From the NCBI RefSeq assembly GCF_002257705.1, contig NZ_LSLK01000143.1, positions 30,906-94,905 of the forward strand: 64,000 nucleotides of DNA, in the 5' to 3' direction. The notes beneath the pieces are model-generated. The model did not search any database. It was not told the origin of the DNA and saw only the letters and a program-made list of their open reading frames with translations. Positions 1 through 8,518 of the stretch are shown in pieces. Source of the stretch: Sporomusa silvacetica DSM 10669. Its GTDB lineage: Bacteria; Bacillota; Negativicutes; Sporomusales; Sporomusaceae. Position 1 is the first letter of the stretch; each line of letters starts with the position of its first letter. A program made the position numbers and the translations under genes.

Positions 1-737
1 GCAGGTTCTTCAGAAACTAAATCCTGATCCTCATCTTCTTCTGGAGGTTCTCCGGCAATATTTTGAAACAATTTCAGGTGCGACACCATAATTCCAGCAG
101 CTTTGCTAACCGCTTCTTCAGGACGCATACTGCCGTCAGTCCATACTTCTAATGTCAGTTTGTCATAATTAGTTACGTTACCAACACGCGTATCAGTAAC
201 GTTATAATTGACGCGTACAATAGGTGAGAAGATGGAGTCAATAGGAATAATCCCGATTACATGGTCGGGTTTTTTGTTTTTGTCAGCCGGTATATACCCT
301 TTGCCTTTTTCTATCATGATTTCCATCCGGAGCTGACCACCAGCACCTACTGTCGCCAAGTGCAGTTCCGGGTTTAAAATATCAATGTCGGCATCGGCCT
401 TAATATCGCCTGCTGTGACTTCGCCTTCTTCAAACGCTTCAACAAGCAAAACTTTAGGCTCGTCACTATGCATTTTAAGACACAGTTCTTTTAGGTTTAG
501 TATAATGTCGGTGACGTCCTCCCGAACACCGGGAATCGTAGCGAATTCATGAAGCACACCATCAATTTTCACTGAGGTTACAGCTCCACCTGGTAAAGAT
601 GATAAGAGCACCCGCCGTAGACTGTTGCCCAGCGTAATGCCAAAGCCCCTGTCGAGCGGTTCCCATACAAATTTGCCATAACGGCTGTCTTCACTTATTT
701 CTACTATTTCGATCTTCGGTTTTTCGATTTCAATCAT
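1..737 (-). CDS. rpoA: RNA polymerase alpha subunit, 3' end cut by window edge
   Basis: This open frame runs off the left edge and shows the first 245 residues of RNA polymerase alpha, the subunit that dimerises to nucleate core enzyme assembly. The start is the ATG at 735-737, preceded by a GGAGG at good spacing. The visible part is the whole N-terminal assembly domain, with the typical GFGITLGNSLRRVLLSS segment near residues 32-48, followed by the start of an acidic linker (EEDEDQ). The C-terminal DNA-contacting domain lies outside the window. It is the last visible gene of the alpha operon, downstream of rpsD by 64 bases. Confidence 0.97.
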   Translation of the reverse strand, partial: MIEIEKPKIEIVEISEDSRYGKFVWEPLDRGFGITLGNSLRRVLLSSLPGGAVTSVKIDGVLHEFATIPGVREDVTDIILNLKELCLKMHSDEPKVLLVEAFEEGEVTAGDIKADADIDILNPELHLATVGAGGQLRMEIMIEKGKGYIPADKNKKPDHVIGIIPIDSIFSPIVRVNYNVTDTRVGNVTNYDKLTLEVWTDGSMRPEEAVSKAAGIMVSHLKLFQNIAGEPPEEDEDQDLVSEEP

Positions 738-801
738 CCGGAAAAACCCTCCTCATTTGGCCAAACTCTTACGTTACGCCATCGCCACGGTTGAGGGCAA
801 C

Positions 802-1434
802 TTATCTTGAATACAACTCTACGATGAGATGTTCCTGGATAGGAATATCAATTTCCTCCCGGGTGGGGTAGCGCATAACTTTACCGCTCATATCGGCAGC
901 CGTAAGTTCAATCCAAGCTGGAGCTTGCTTATGACCAATCGATTCAGCGATTTTTTTCATAATGGGTGATTCTTTGCTTGTTTCCCGGACGGCAACAACA
1001 TCACCGGCTTTTACCAGGAAGGATGGAATATTTACGCGGCGGCCATTTACATTAACTAAGCCGTGACGTACAAATTGTCTTGCTTGGTTGCGGCTTTCAG
1101 CCATCCCCATGCGAAAAACAACATTGTCAAGTCTTCTTTCCAGCATAACCAACAAATTTTCACCAGTAATGCCTTTTTGGCGTTCCGCTTTTTCAAAGTA
1201 ATTCCGGAATTGACGCTCAAGTACGCCATAGATACGGCGGGTTTTTTGTTTTTCCCGGAGCTGAATACCATACTCAGAAACCTTTTTACGGGTTTGACCG
1301 GCACCATGTTGGCCGGGAGCAAAGCTGCGCACTGTAAAGGCGCATTTATCGCTATAGCATCTGTCGCCTTTGAGATACAGTTTTGAACCCTCGCGGCGGC
1401 ATAATCTGCAAACAGGACCTGTATATTTTGCCAT
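802..1434 (-). CDS. rpsD: 30S ribosomal protein S4
   Basis: S4 nucleates assembly of the 30S body by binding 16S rRNA and also has an S4 RNA-binding fold in its second half (around residues 95-160, RLDNVVFRMG). The protein is 210 residues. Cysteines at 9, 12, 26 and 31 form a zinc knuckle, so this is the C+ form. An upstream in-frame TTG (1443) would add three residues, but it sits only three bases from the GGGAGG; the ATG at 1434 is the family start. Unlike in Bacillus, where rpsD is a separate gene, it sits here inside the rpsM-rpsK-rpsD-rpoA operon. Confidence 0.97.
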   Translation of the reverse strand: MAKYTGPVCRLCRREGSKLYLKGDRCYSDKCAFTVRSFAPGQHGAGQTRKKVSEYGIQLREKQKTRRIYGVLERQFRNYFEKAERQKGITGENLLVMLERRLDNVVFRMGMAESRNQARQFVRHGLVNVNGRRVNIPSFLVKAGDVVAVRETSKESPIMKKIAESIGHKQAPAWIELTAADMSGKVMRYPTREEIDIPIQEHLIVELYSR

Positions 1435-1458
1435 TCTTACCAAACACCTCCCAATTCC

Positions 1459-1851
1459 CTAAACTCTTCTTCTTTTTGGCGGACGGCATCCATTGTGCGG
1501 AATGGGTGTTACGTCTTTAATTGCATTAACTTCAAGGCCTGCAGCCTGGAGTGAACGAATAGCAGCTTCTCGGCCGGCACCAGGACCTTTTACAAATACT
1601 TCGATTTGTTTAAGGCCATGTTCCATAGCGGCTTTGGCAGCGGTTTCAGCAGCCATTTGAGCAGCAAATGGGGTACTTTTCCGTGAGCCTCTAAAGCCCA
1701 GTCCACCGGCGCTTGCCCAGGAAATGGCATTGCCTCTGGTATCAGTGATGGTAATGATGGTGTTGTTGAAGGTCGAACGGATGTGAGCAACACCATGTTC
1801 TATATTTTTACGTTCTTTACGTTTTGTTCTGACAACTTTTCTTTGAGCCAA
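1459..1851 (-). CDS. rpsK: 30S ribosomal protein S11
   Basis: S11 lies on the platform of the 30S subunit and helps shape the mRNA exit region. The 130-residue product has the full family length, a basic N-terminal tail (KVVRTKRKERKN) and the conserved C-terminal HNGCRPPKRRRV. It sits 15 bases after rpsM and 24 bases before rpsD, consistent with one alpha-operon transcript. No unusual features are seen. Confidence 0.98.
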   Translation of the reverse strand: MAQRKVVRTKRKERKNIEHGVAHIRSTFNNTIITITDTRGNAISWASAGGLGFRGSRKSTPFAAQMAAETAAKAAMEHGLKQIEVFVKGPGAGREAAIRSLQAAGLEVNAIKDVTPIPHNGCRPPKRRRV

Positions 1852-1866
1852 AGGTTATTCCCTCCC

Positions 1867-2238
1867 TTACTTCTTCTTCTTAGCGCCGACAGTTCTTTTT
1901 GGGCCTTTGCGGGTACGGGCATTGGTCTTAGTACGTTGACCACGTACAGGAAGACCCATGCGATGCCGCTTGCCACGATAAGAGCCGATCTCAATGAGCC
2001 GCTTAATATTTAATGCTTCTTCCCGGCGAAGATCGCCTTCTACGCGATAGTTTTTATCAATGTTTTCACGCAGTTTGGCAACTTCTTCTTCGGTCAGATC
2101 CCGGGTTCTGGTATCCGGATTGATTCCGGTACTAACCAGAATTTGTTTTGATAATGTTACTCCAATACCAAAAATATATGTTAAGGCAATTTCAATGCGT
2201 TTGTCACGCGGTAAGTCTACACCGGCAATACGTGCCAT
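1867..2238 (-). CDS. rpsM: 30S ribosomal protein S13
   Basis: S13 sits in the 30S head, contacts the P-site tRNA and forms the bridge to L5 of the large subunit. The product is 123 residues, starts MARIAGVDLPRDKRIEIALTY and ends in a lysine-rich tail (GAKKKK), as the family does. It follows rpmJ closely; a GGGGGG-type ribosome site precedes the ATG at 2238. Confidence 0.98.
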   Translation of the reverse strand: MARIAGVDLPRDKRIEIALTYIFGIGVTLSKQILVSTGINPDTRTRDLTEEEVAKLRENIDKNYRVEGDLRREEALNIKRLIEIGSYRGKRHRMGLPVRGQRTKTNARTRKGPKRTVGAKKKK

Positions 2239-2259
2239 GTTTTAATCCACCCCCCTCTT

Positions 2260-2373
2260 TTAACCTTGTTTTTGTTTATGTTTAGGATTTTCGCAAATCA
2301 CCATTACTCTGCCATGCCGTTTGATGACTTTGCATTTTTCACATATAGGCTTAACCGATGGCCTTACTTTCAT
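2260..2373 (-). CDS. rpmJ: 50S ribosomal protein L36 (zinc-binding form)
   Basis: A 37-residue frame that reads MKVRPSVKPICEKCKVIKR and ends NPKHKQKQG. Cys11, Cys14, Cys27 and His32 form the zinc ribbon of the C+ type L36. It lies between infA and rpsM, the standard position in Firmicutes. A GGAGG sits eight bases before the ATG (2373). L36 stabilises 23S rRNA near the L11/GTPase region. Confidence 0.97.
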   Translation of the reverse strand: MKVRPSVKPICEKCKVIKRHGRVMVICENPKHKQKQG

Positions 2374-2463
2374 AATTAAACCTCCTTATCGTGCGTCCGC
2401 CGCTCGCCAGTCCGTGTTCGCTCATCGACTTGACTAACGAACTTACGAACCCACGAACACAAG

Positions 2464-2682
2464 CTATTTAAACCTATAGGTAATACGGCCGCGTTTTAAA
2501 TCATACGGTGTAAGTTCAATAGTAACTTTATCGCCTGGCAAAATTCGAATAAAATTCATCCGAATTTTCCCTGAGACATGCGCCAGCACAATGTGACCGT
2601 TTTCCAATTTTACCTGGAACATAGCATTAGGCAACGCCTCAACGACCGTACCTTCCACTTCAATTACATCTTGTTTGGACAT
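2464..2682 (-). CDS. infA: Translation initiation factor IF-1
   Basis: IF-1 blocks the A site of the 30S subunit during initiation and promotes IF-2 and IF-3 action. The product is 72 residues, the exact family length, and forms one OB-fold (EVEGTVVEALPNAMFQV, then HVSGKIRMNFIRILPGD). It precedes rpmJ, with a 90-base intergenic stretch between them that contains tandem GTTCGT-like repeats. It is the usual secY-adk-map-infA-rpmJ block. Confidence 0.98.
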   Translation of the reverse strand: MSKQDVIEVEGTVVEALPNAMFQVKLENGHIVLAHVSGKIRMNFIRILPGDKVTIELTPYDLKRGRITYRFK

Positions 2683-2716
2683 ATGAGCTATCCCCTCCTC
2701 GTCCGCTTTTAACAGC

Positions 2717-2995
2717 TTATCTGGTCGCCTCGATGTGGGCGAGGTCCTGACGGATATCTTCGTCGGTGATTGGTAAACCCCCTGCTAAAGCATCCGCCAC
2801 CTTGTTAGCAATAGAGTTAAGCGTCTTAACATGCTTAACATTCTTTTTTTTAGGATTGCTGACTTTACGTCCGCGTCCGTCAGCTACCAGAAGAGTTTGC
2901 GGCTTATACCACCCAAGTACTACATATGCGTGACCAGTATCCCGTCCGGTTGCTGAAATCACAATAGTTCCTGGATTACTATTTCCATCTGGCAC
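2717..2995 (-). CDS. KOW-domain / L14e-like RNA-binding protein
   Basis: A 92-residue protein between map and infA. Its N-terminal half (TIVISATGRDTGHAYVVLGWY, then LLVADGRGRKVSNPKKKN) resembles the KOW/SH3-like fold of the archaeal L14e family, found at this locus in many clostridia. The start is a GTG (2993-2995) nine bases after an AGGAGG. The lysine-rich patch at about 49-53 suggests RNA contact. Its cellular role is not established; placement in the ribosomal operon implies a translation-linked function. Confidence 0.8.
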   Translation of the reverse strand: MPDGNSNPGTIVISATGRDTGHAYVVLGWYKPQTLLVADGRGRKVSNPKKKNVKHVKTLNSIANKVADALAGGLPITDEDIRQDLAHIEATR

Positions 2996-3008
2996 AAGCC
3001 GTCTCCTC

Positions 3009-3755
3009 CTATAGTTTTGTTAATATTTCCGGACCATCAGGCGTAATCGCAATGGTGTGTTCAAAATGGGCTGACGACTTGCCGTCAACAGTCACTACTG
3101 TCCAGTTATTGCCCAGAGTCTTAACCTCGTGAGTCCCGGCATTAATCATAGGCTCTATTGCTAATGTCATACCAGATTTTAATCGCGGCCCGCGTCCAGG
3201 AAGCCCATAGTTAGGTATTTGCGGATCTTCATGCATGTTCCTGCCAATGCCGTGCCCAACATAGTCGCGCACCACACCATAACCATATCCTTCGGCGTAG
3301 GTTTGAATTTCATGGGAGATATCACTTAATCGATTCCCTACTAAGGCTTTTTCGATCCCTTTATAGAGCGACTGTTCGGTAACTTCGATAAGTTTTTTCA
3401 TTTCAGCATCCACTTGGCCCACAGGCACAGTAATGGCGGCATCACCGACATAACCGTTTATTGTAGCACCAAGATCAATACTTATATTATCCCCATTTTT
3501 CAACCTTTTTAATCCAGGAATGCCATGTACTACCTCTTCATTAACTGAGGCACAGATATTACCCGGAAACCCATTATAGCCTTTAAAGGTCGGTACTGCA
3601 CCTTTGCTTTTGATATACTGTTCGGCAATCCTATCAATTTCCAGCGTTGTGACGTCAGGTTTTACCGCTTTTTTAACTTCGTTAAGCGCTTCAGCCACGA
3701 TCCGCCCGGCATCACGCAGGTAATTTAGTTCCCTTTGTGACTTTAAGATTATCAT
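3009..3755 (-). CDS. map: Methionine aminopeptidase, type I
   Basis: Removes the N-terminal methionine from nascent proteins. The 248-residue chain has the pita-bread metal ligands Asp94, Asp105, His168, Glu201 and Glu232, plus the substrate-binding His77. The N terminus is short, without the zinc-finger extension seen in some type Ic enzymes. Its ATG overlaps the TGA of adk (ATGA at 3752-3755), so the two genes are probably translationally coupled. Confidence 0.97.
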   Translation of the reverse strand: MIILKSQRELNYLRDAGRIVAEALNEVKKAVKPDVTTLEIDRIAEQYIKSKGAVPTFKGYNGFPGNICASVNEEVVHGIPGLKRLKNGDNISIDLGATINGYVGDAAITVPVGQVDAEMKKLIEVTEQSLYKGIEKALVGNRLSDISHEIQTYAEGYGYGVVRDYVGHGIGRNMHEDPQIPNYGLPGRGPRLKSGMTLAIEPMINAGTHEVKTLGNNWTVVTVDGKSSAHFEHTIAITPDGPEILTKL

Positions 3756-4405
3756 ACCTGCCCGCCTCTCAGGCTATCTACTATATCTTTCAAAACAATT
3801 TTGATGGGCTGCAAACCATTAATTTCGGTATACAATCCTTTGTCTTGATAGTACTCGATTAACGGCTGAGTTTGGACTTGATATACTGACAAACGGTTAA
3901 TGACTGTTTTTTCCTGGTCATCATCCCGTTGATACAGCTCACCACTACATTTATCACAGATACCATTTTGTTTCGGAGCGTTAAACACTACATGATAGGT
4001 AGCGCCACATCCTTTACAAATTCGGCGGCCTGTCATACGGCCAATCAGTTCAGAACCTGGTGCCGTAATATTGACGACCCTGTCAAGTTTGATGGTAAGT
4101 TCGGCCAGGGTGCGATCCAGGGCTTCTGCTTGAGCGATAGTTCGGGGAAAGCCATCAAGGATGAATCCTTTTTGGCAATCGTCCTTAGCCAACCGCTCTT
4201 TAACAATACCAATGGTTACGCTGTCAGGTACTAGTTGCCCGGCATCCATGCAGGCTTTCGCCTGCTTGCCAAGTTCAGTGCCTTCTTTTACAGCAGCTCG
4301 AAACATATCACCTGTCGAGATATGCGGGATTTTGAAATTTTCTACCAGCTGTGCCGCCTGTGTGCCTTTACCGGCACCAGGAGGTCCCATTAAAAGAATA
4401 AACAT
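3752..4405 (-). CDS. adk: Adenylate kinase with zinc lid
   Basis: Converts ATP plus AMP to two ADP. The 217-residue enzyme has the P-loop GPPGAGKGT at residues 7-15, the DGFPRT motif at 84-89 and a long lid whose Cys130, Cys133, Cys150 and Cys153 form the structural zinc site typical of Gram-positive enzymes. The ATG at 4405 is chosen over the GTG six bases upstream, because the AGGAGG lies eight bases from the ATG and only two from the GTG. It overlaps map by four bases and follows secY by twelve. Confidence 0.97.
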   Translation of the reverse strand: MFILLMGPPGAGKGTQAAQLVENFKIPHISTGDMFRAAVKEGTELGKQAKACMDAGQLVPDSVTIGIVKERLAKDDCQKGFILDGFPRTIAQAEALDRTLAELTIKLDRVVNITAPGSELIGRMTGRRICKGCGATYHVVFNAPKQNGICDKCSGELYQRDDDQEKTVINRLSVYQVQTQPLIEYYQDKGLYTEINGLQPIKIVLKDIVDSLRGGQV

Positions 4406-4417
4406 GACCACTACCTC

Positions 4418-5674
4418 CTACTTCATAAAGCCTTGGTAATGACGCATAAGTACCAGCGCCTCTACTTGCTTCATGGTATCCAGAGCCACGCCTACTACGA
4501 TCAGCAGGGCAGTACCCCCAAAGTAAACTCCTTGGAGATTGGTTACTGCTCCGACGAAATTCGGCAGTATGGCAATTATGGCCAGGAAGATTGATCCAGC
4601 CAGGGTAATTCTGGTCATAACCCGGTCTAAATAATCGGCGGTAGGTTTACCTGGTCTGATACCAGGAATAAACCCGCCGTGTTTTTTCATATTATCTGCC
4701 ATATCTGATATGTTCATAGTAACCGCAGTATAGAAATACGTGAAAAATACGATGAGCAACGCATATAATGCTGTCTGCAGCGGCGTACCCCACGCAAACC
4801 ACCCTGCCACTGTTTTTACCCAGGCAATATCAACAAACTGGGCAATGGTTACCGGGAACATCAGCACAGATGACGCAAAGATAATTGGAATAACACCCGC
4901 TTGGTTAACTTTAAGCGGAATGTGAGTAGAATTTCCGCCATACATTTTTCGGCCAACTACTCGTTTAGCGTACTGTACCGGAATTCTGCGTTGACCTTGC
5001 TGTATCATAATAACAAACACAATCATGGCCACTGCAATGATGAGAAACAAGAAAACATTAAAGATATTAATTGTTCCTGCTATTACATACTCATAAATGG
5101 TAAAGATGCCATCTGGCAATCTAGATACGATACCAGCAAAGATGATCAGTGAAATGCCGTTACCAATACCTTTTTCGGTAATTTGCTCACCTAACCACAT
5201 AAGAAAAGTTGTTCCTGCGGTAAGTGTAAGCGCAATAATTAAAATGTTACCAAAACTAGGGTTAATGATGGCTACCTTAAGACCAAATGCCATACCAATT
5301 GCCTGAATAAAACCAAGTCCGACAGTACCATAACGGGTGATTTGGGTGATTTTTTTGCGACCCTCTTCGCCTTCTTTACCCCACTGTTCGAATTTCGGCA
5401 CAACTACGGTGAGTAGCTGCATAATAATCGAGGCATTAATGTAAGGCGTTATGCTCATGGCAAAGATCGAGAATTTGCTTAAAGCACCACCGGAAAACAT
5501 ATCCAGCAGACCAAACAGATTACCACTGGTAAATAGTTGCTCGATAACGGCGGCATTTACTCCCGGCACCGGGATATGTGTACCAAGCCTGAATACCAAG
5601 AACATTACCAAGGTGAATATAATCTTCTGCCTTAGCTCAGTAATCTTTAAAATGTTGGAGAGCTCTGACAGCAA
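4418..5674 (-). CDS. secY: Preprotein translocase subunit SecY
   Basis: The central channel subunit of the Sec translocon. The 418-residue protein has about ten hydrophobic helices, the plug region after the first helix, and conserved segments such as FRLGTHIPVPGVN and IRPGKPTADYLDRVMTRITL. The start is a TTG (5672-5674) eight bases after GAGG; it abuts the rplO stop exactly. SecE is encoded at 31401-31616; SecG is not in the window. Confidence 0.97.
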   Translation of the reverse strand: MLSELSNILKITELRQKIIFTLVMFLVFRLGTHIPVPGVNAAVIEQLFTSGNLFGLLDMFSGGALSKFSIFAMSITPYINASIIMQLLTVVVPKFEQWGKEGEEGRKKITQITRYGTVGLGFIQAIGMAFGLKVAIINPSFGNILIIALTLTAGTTFLMWLGEQITEKGIGNGISLIIFAGIVSRLPDGIFTIYEYVIAGTINIFNVFLFLIIAVAMIVFVIMIQQGQRRIPVQYAKRVVGRKMYGGNSTHIPLKVNQAGVIPIIFASSVLMFPVTIAQFVDIAWVKTVAGWFAWGTPLQTALYALLIVFFTYFYTAVTMNISDMADNMKKHGGFIPGIRPGKPTADYLDRVMTRITLAGSIFLAIIAILPNFVGAVTNLQGVYFGGTALLIVVGVALDTMKQVEALVLMRHYQGFMK

Positions 5675-6115
5675 TTAAATCACCTCAACTGTACCGCCGG
5701 CTGCCTGAATTTTTTCAGCGGCCGACTTAGTAAAGCCATTGGCTTTAACTGTTAAAGCCTTGGTGAGCTCGCCATTGCCTAATATTCTAAGACCATCAAG
5801 TACTTTTTTTATTACACCAGCTTCTACTAAAGTTTCGAGATCAACAACGGAACCGTTGTCAAACCGATTAAGTACAGCTACATTAATTTCGCTGTATTCT
5901 TTGGAGAAAATATTGGTGAAACCGCGCTTAGGCAGTCTTAAGTACAAGGGCTTTTGGCCGCCTTCAAAACCAGGACGCACACCACCGCCGGCACGGGATT
6001 TTTGGCCTTTATGGCCTCTGCCGGAGGTTTTACCAAGACCGGAGCCTAAACCACGGCCTACACGAGTGCGAACTTTTTTTGAACCAGGCGCTGGAGCTAA
6101 TTCATGTAATTTCAT
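5675..6115 (-). CDS. rplO: 50S ribosomal protein L15
   Basis: L15 is a late assembly protein of the large subunit. The corrected product is 146 residues, starting MKLHELAPAPGSKK; the ATG at 6115 lies eight bases after GGAGG, so the upstream in-frame GTG (6124) is not used. The glycine/arginine-rich N-terminal half (GRGLGSGLGKTSGRGHKGQ) is the rRNA-binding tail; the C-terminal half is the globular L15/L18e fold. Confidence 0.97.
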   Translation of the reverse strand: MKLHELAPAPGSKKVRTRVGRGLGSGLGKTSGRGHKGQKSRAGGGVRPGFEGGQKPLYLRLPKRGFTNIFSKEYSEINVAVLNRFDNGSVVDLETLVEAGVIKKVLDGLRILGNGELTKALTVKANGFTKSAAEKIQAAGGTVEVI

Positions 6116-6163
6116 TAACAGCACCTCCTTGAACTAGTATGTTTGGCTATTGCCACTTGGGAA

Positions 6164-6349
6164 TTATTCTGCAACTTGCTCAACGGTAACAAGGTGTTCT
6201 ACTTTGTGAACCATACCTCTGATTACCGCATTATCTTCTTGAATAACCGAGCTGTTGGTTTTTTTAAGACCCAGCGCTATTACGGTTGCACGCTGATCTT
6301 GTGGTCGGCCAATCACGCTACGGGTTAAAGTAATTTTAATCTTCGCCAT
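6164..6349 (-). CDS. rpmD: 50S ribosomal protein L30
   Basis: A 61-residue protein, MAKIKITLTRSVIGRPQDQR, the short bacterial L30. It lies between rpsE and rplO as in other spc operons and is preceded by AAGGAGG nine bases before the ATG. L30 binds 23S rRNA domain II near the central region of the 50S. Confidence 0.97.
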   Translation of the reverse strand: MAKIKITLTRSVIGRPQDQRATVIALGLKKTNSSVIQEDNAVIRGMVHKVEHLVTVEQVAE

Positions 6350-6361
6350 AATGTTACCTCC

Positions 6362-6862
6362 TTAACCCAACAGTTCCTGAACGGTTTTGCCGCGCAAAGT
6401 GGCAACTTCCTCAGCTCGTTTAAGCTGACTTAAACCAGTCATTGTAGCCCGAACCATGTTGTTGGCGTTAGATGAACCAAGCGACTTCGTCAAAATATCA
6501 TGAATGCCGGCAAGTTCAAGCACAGCACGTACTGGGCCGCCAGCAATTACGCCTGTACCTTCTGAGGCAGGCTTTAACATTACTTTGCCGGCACCGAACA
6601 CACCCATGATTTGATGAGGAATAGTGGTACCGACAATAGGAACTTTTATCAGGTTTTTCTTAGCATCTTCTACACCTTTACGGATAGCTTCAGGTACTTC
6701 ACCAGCTTTGCCTAGGCCGAAACCTACATGGCCGTTGCCATCGCCGACAACTACCAGAGCGCTGAAGGAAAAGCGTCTGCCACCTTTAACTACCTTGGCA
6801 ACCCGGTTGATGAATACTACTTTTTCTTTAAGGTCAAGACCGGTGTAATCAATTCTGGCCAT
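6362..6862 (-). CDS. rpsE: 30S ribosomal protein S5
   Basis: S5 contributes to decoding accuracy and forms part of the mRNA entry helicase site. The 166-residue product has the S5 double-stranded-RNA-like domain (VVKGGRRFSFSALVVVGDG, residues 24-42) and the C-terminal domain with GGPVRAVLELAGI. Length and order are standard for the spc operon. Confidence 0.98.
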   Translation of the reverse strand: MARIDYTGLDLKEKVVFINRVAKVVKGGRRFSFSALVVVGDGNGHVGFGLGKAGEVPEAIRKGVEDAKKNLIKVPIVGTTIPHQIMGVFGAGKVMLKPASEGTGVIAGGPVRAVLELAGIHDILTKSLGSSNANNMVRATMTGLSQLKRAEEVATLRGKTVQELLG

Positions 6863-6879
6863 TAATTTCCCTCCTTTTC

Positions 6880-7248
6880 TTAGAATTCAAGTCCAGCTTC
6901 GCGTGCAGCAGCCGCTAAGGCAGCAACGCGACCGTGATAGATATTACCGGCACGATCAAATACTACTTTGGTGATGCCCTTTTCGACAGCCCGTTTAGCG
7001 ATTGCCTCGCCTACAACTTTAGCTGCCTCGATGTTGCCACCATATTCAACTTTAGCCTGTACTTCTTTATCTACAGTACTGGCTGATACCAAGGTCACGC
7101 CAGTTTTGTCGTTAATAATCTGAGCATAAATATGCTTCAAACTACGGAATACGTTAAGACGCGGACGTTCAGCACTGCCAATTAGGGTTTTTCGGGCTCT
7201 TAATTGGCGTTTTTGACGCCCGATGTTTTTGCTCGGTTTACGCAGCAA
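6880..7248 (-). CDS. rplR: 50S ribosomal protein L18
   Basis: L18 binds 5S rRNA and helps dock it in the central protuberance. The likely start is the TTG at 7246-7248, eight bases after AAAGGAG, giving MLRKPSKNIGRQ and 122 residues; the upstream GTG (7257) overlaps the ribosome site itself and is rejected. The C terminus IYHGRVAALAAAAREAGLEF is characteristic. Confidence 0.95.
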   Translation of the reverse strand: MLRKPSKNIGRQKRQLRARKTLIGSAERPRLNVFRSLKHIYAQIINDKTGVTLVSASTVDKEVQAKVEYGGNIEAAKVVGEAIAKRAVEKGITKVVFDRAGNIYHGRVAALAAAAREAGLEF

Positions 7249-7286
7249 GGTGTTCACTCCTTTCGCTTAAATTGCCTATTCTGAGT

Positions 7287-7838
7287 TTATTTCTTGCCTT
7301 TACCGCCAGCTTTACCAACTTTGCGGCGGACAACTTCGCCTTCATATTTGATGCCTTTGCCTTTATACGGTTCTGGTTCGCGATAGCCGCGTATCTTGGC
7401 GGCAAGCTCACCAACAGCTTCTTTATCAATACCAGAAACTACAATCCGATTAGGCGCAGGAACATCAATGGTGATGCCTTGCGGTGGCTCAACTTCCAGC
7501 GGATGTGAGAAGCCTAAAGTGAGCGCCAGTTTTTGGCCGGCTTTAGCGGCACGGTAACCAACACCAGCAATCTCCAGGGTTTTAGAAAAACCTTGAGTTA
7601 CACCTGTTACCATGTTGTTGACCAACGTTCTGGTCAAACCGTGCAGCGAACGATGTTGTTTGTTATCTGTAGGCCGTTTGACGTTAATAACATTGCCTTC
7701 CATTTCGATAATCATATCTTTATGGAGCTGGCGTGTCAGTTCGCCTTTAGGGCCTTTAACTGTCACTACATTGTCATCCCCGATAGTTACGGTAACGCCA
7801 GCAGCAACAGTGATGGGACTCCTACCAATTCTAGACAT
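7287..7838 (-). CDS. rplF: 50S ribosomal protein L6
   Basis: L6 lies near the factor-binding site and the sarcin-ricin loop. The 183-residue protein shows the two tandem L6 folds and the C-terminal signature EPEPYKGKGIKYEGEVVRRK. It follows rpsH by 26 bases and precedes rplR, the normal spc order. Confidence 0.98.
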   Translation of the reverse strand: MSRIGRSPITVAAGVTVTIGDDNVVTVKGPKGELTRQLHKDMIIEMEGNVINVKRPTDNKQHRSLHGLTRTLVNNMVTGVTQGFSKTLEIAGVGYRAAKAGQKLALTLGFSHPLEVEPPQGITIDVPAPNRIVVSGIDKEAVGELAAKIRGYREPEPYKGKGIKYEGEVVRRKVGKAGGKGKK

Positions 7839-7864
7839 GTTGCACCTCCTGTATCACTACTAGA

Positions 7865-8263
7865 CTACCAGACGTATGCGAGTACTTCGCCGCCCAGACC
7901 TTCTTTGCGGGCGAGTTTATCGCTCATGATGCCTTTAGATGTTGAAATAATCGCAATTCCAAGGCCTCCCAAAACGCGCGGCAATTGTTCTTTCTTTGCA
8001 TATACGCGAAGACCAGGCTTAGAAATGCGCTTAATCCCCGTAATTACTTTTTCGCGATTTGGGCCGTATTTTAAGCTTACCCGAATCATTCCCTGCTTGC
8101 CATCGGCAATCATGTCGTAGTCTCGAACAAAACCTTCGTCTTTCAGGATTTGTACTACGGCTTGTTTGATTTTGGATGCCGGAATTTCGACTTTATCGTG
8201 ATAAACCGAGTTGGCATTGCGAATGCGAGTCAGCATATCGGCAATTGGATCGGTCATTACCAT
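7865..8263 (-). CDS. rpsH: 30S ribosomal protein S8
   Basis: S8 binds helix 21 of 16S rRNA and is a primary assembly protein; in some bacteria it represses its own operon. The product is 132 residues, MVMTDPIADMLTRIRNAN at the N terminus and GIMSDKLARKEGLGGEVLAYVW at the C terminus. A purine-rich AAGGGGG site precedes the ATG at 8263; a second in-frame ATG lies two codons later and could equally serve. Confidence 0.97.
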   Translation of the reverse strand: MVMTDPIADMLTRIRNANSVYHDKVEIPASKIKQAVVQILKDEGFVRDYDMIADGKQGMIRVSLKYGPNREKVITGIKRISKPGLRVYAKKEQLPRVLGGLGIAIISTSKGIMSDKLARKEGLGGEVLAYVW

Positions 8264-8296
8264 GGTTCAGAACCCCCTTCCTATATGTTGCTGCTA

Positions 8297-8482
8297 CTAC
8301 CAGCTGGCCTTGGTTACTCCAGGAATGGCGCCTTTGTAGCTCAGTTCCCGGAAACAAATCCGGCACATTTCAAATTTACGCATATATCCGTGCGGACGAC
8401 CGCAAATTTTGCAGCGATTGTATTTACGGACTTTAAACTTTGGCTCATTCTTCCATTTTTCAATCAAAGACTTTTTGGCCAC
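8297..8482 (-). CDS. rpsN: 30S ribosomal protein S14, zinc-binding type (S14Z)
   Basis: The short, 61-residue zinc form of S14, with the CxxC pairs of CKICGRPHGYMRKFEMCRICF. S14 sits in the 30S head. No second, zinc-free copy is in this window. It lies between rplE and rpsH. Confidence 0.97.
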   Translation of the reverse strand: MAKKSLIEKWKNEPKFKVRKYNRCKICGRPHGYMRKFEMCRICFRELSYKGAIPGVTKASW

Positions 8483-8518
8483 CGATTTCCCTCCTTTGAT
8501 TTAACTGTTTCCTAAAGG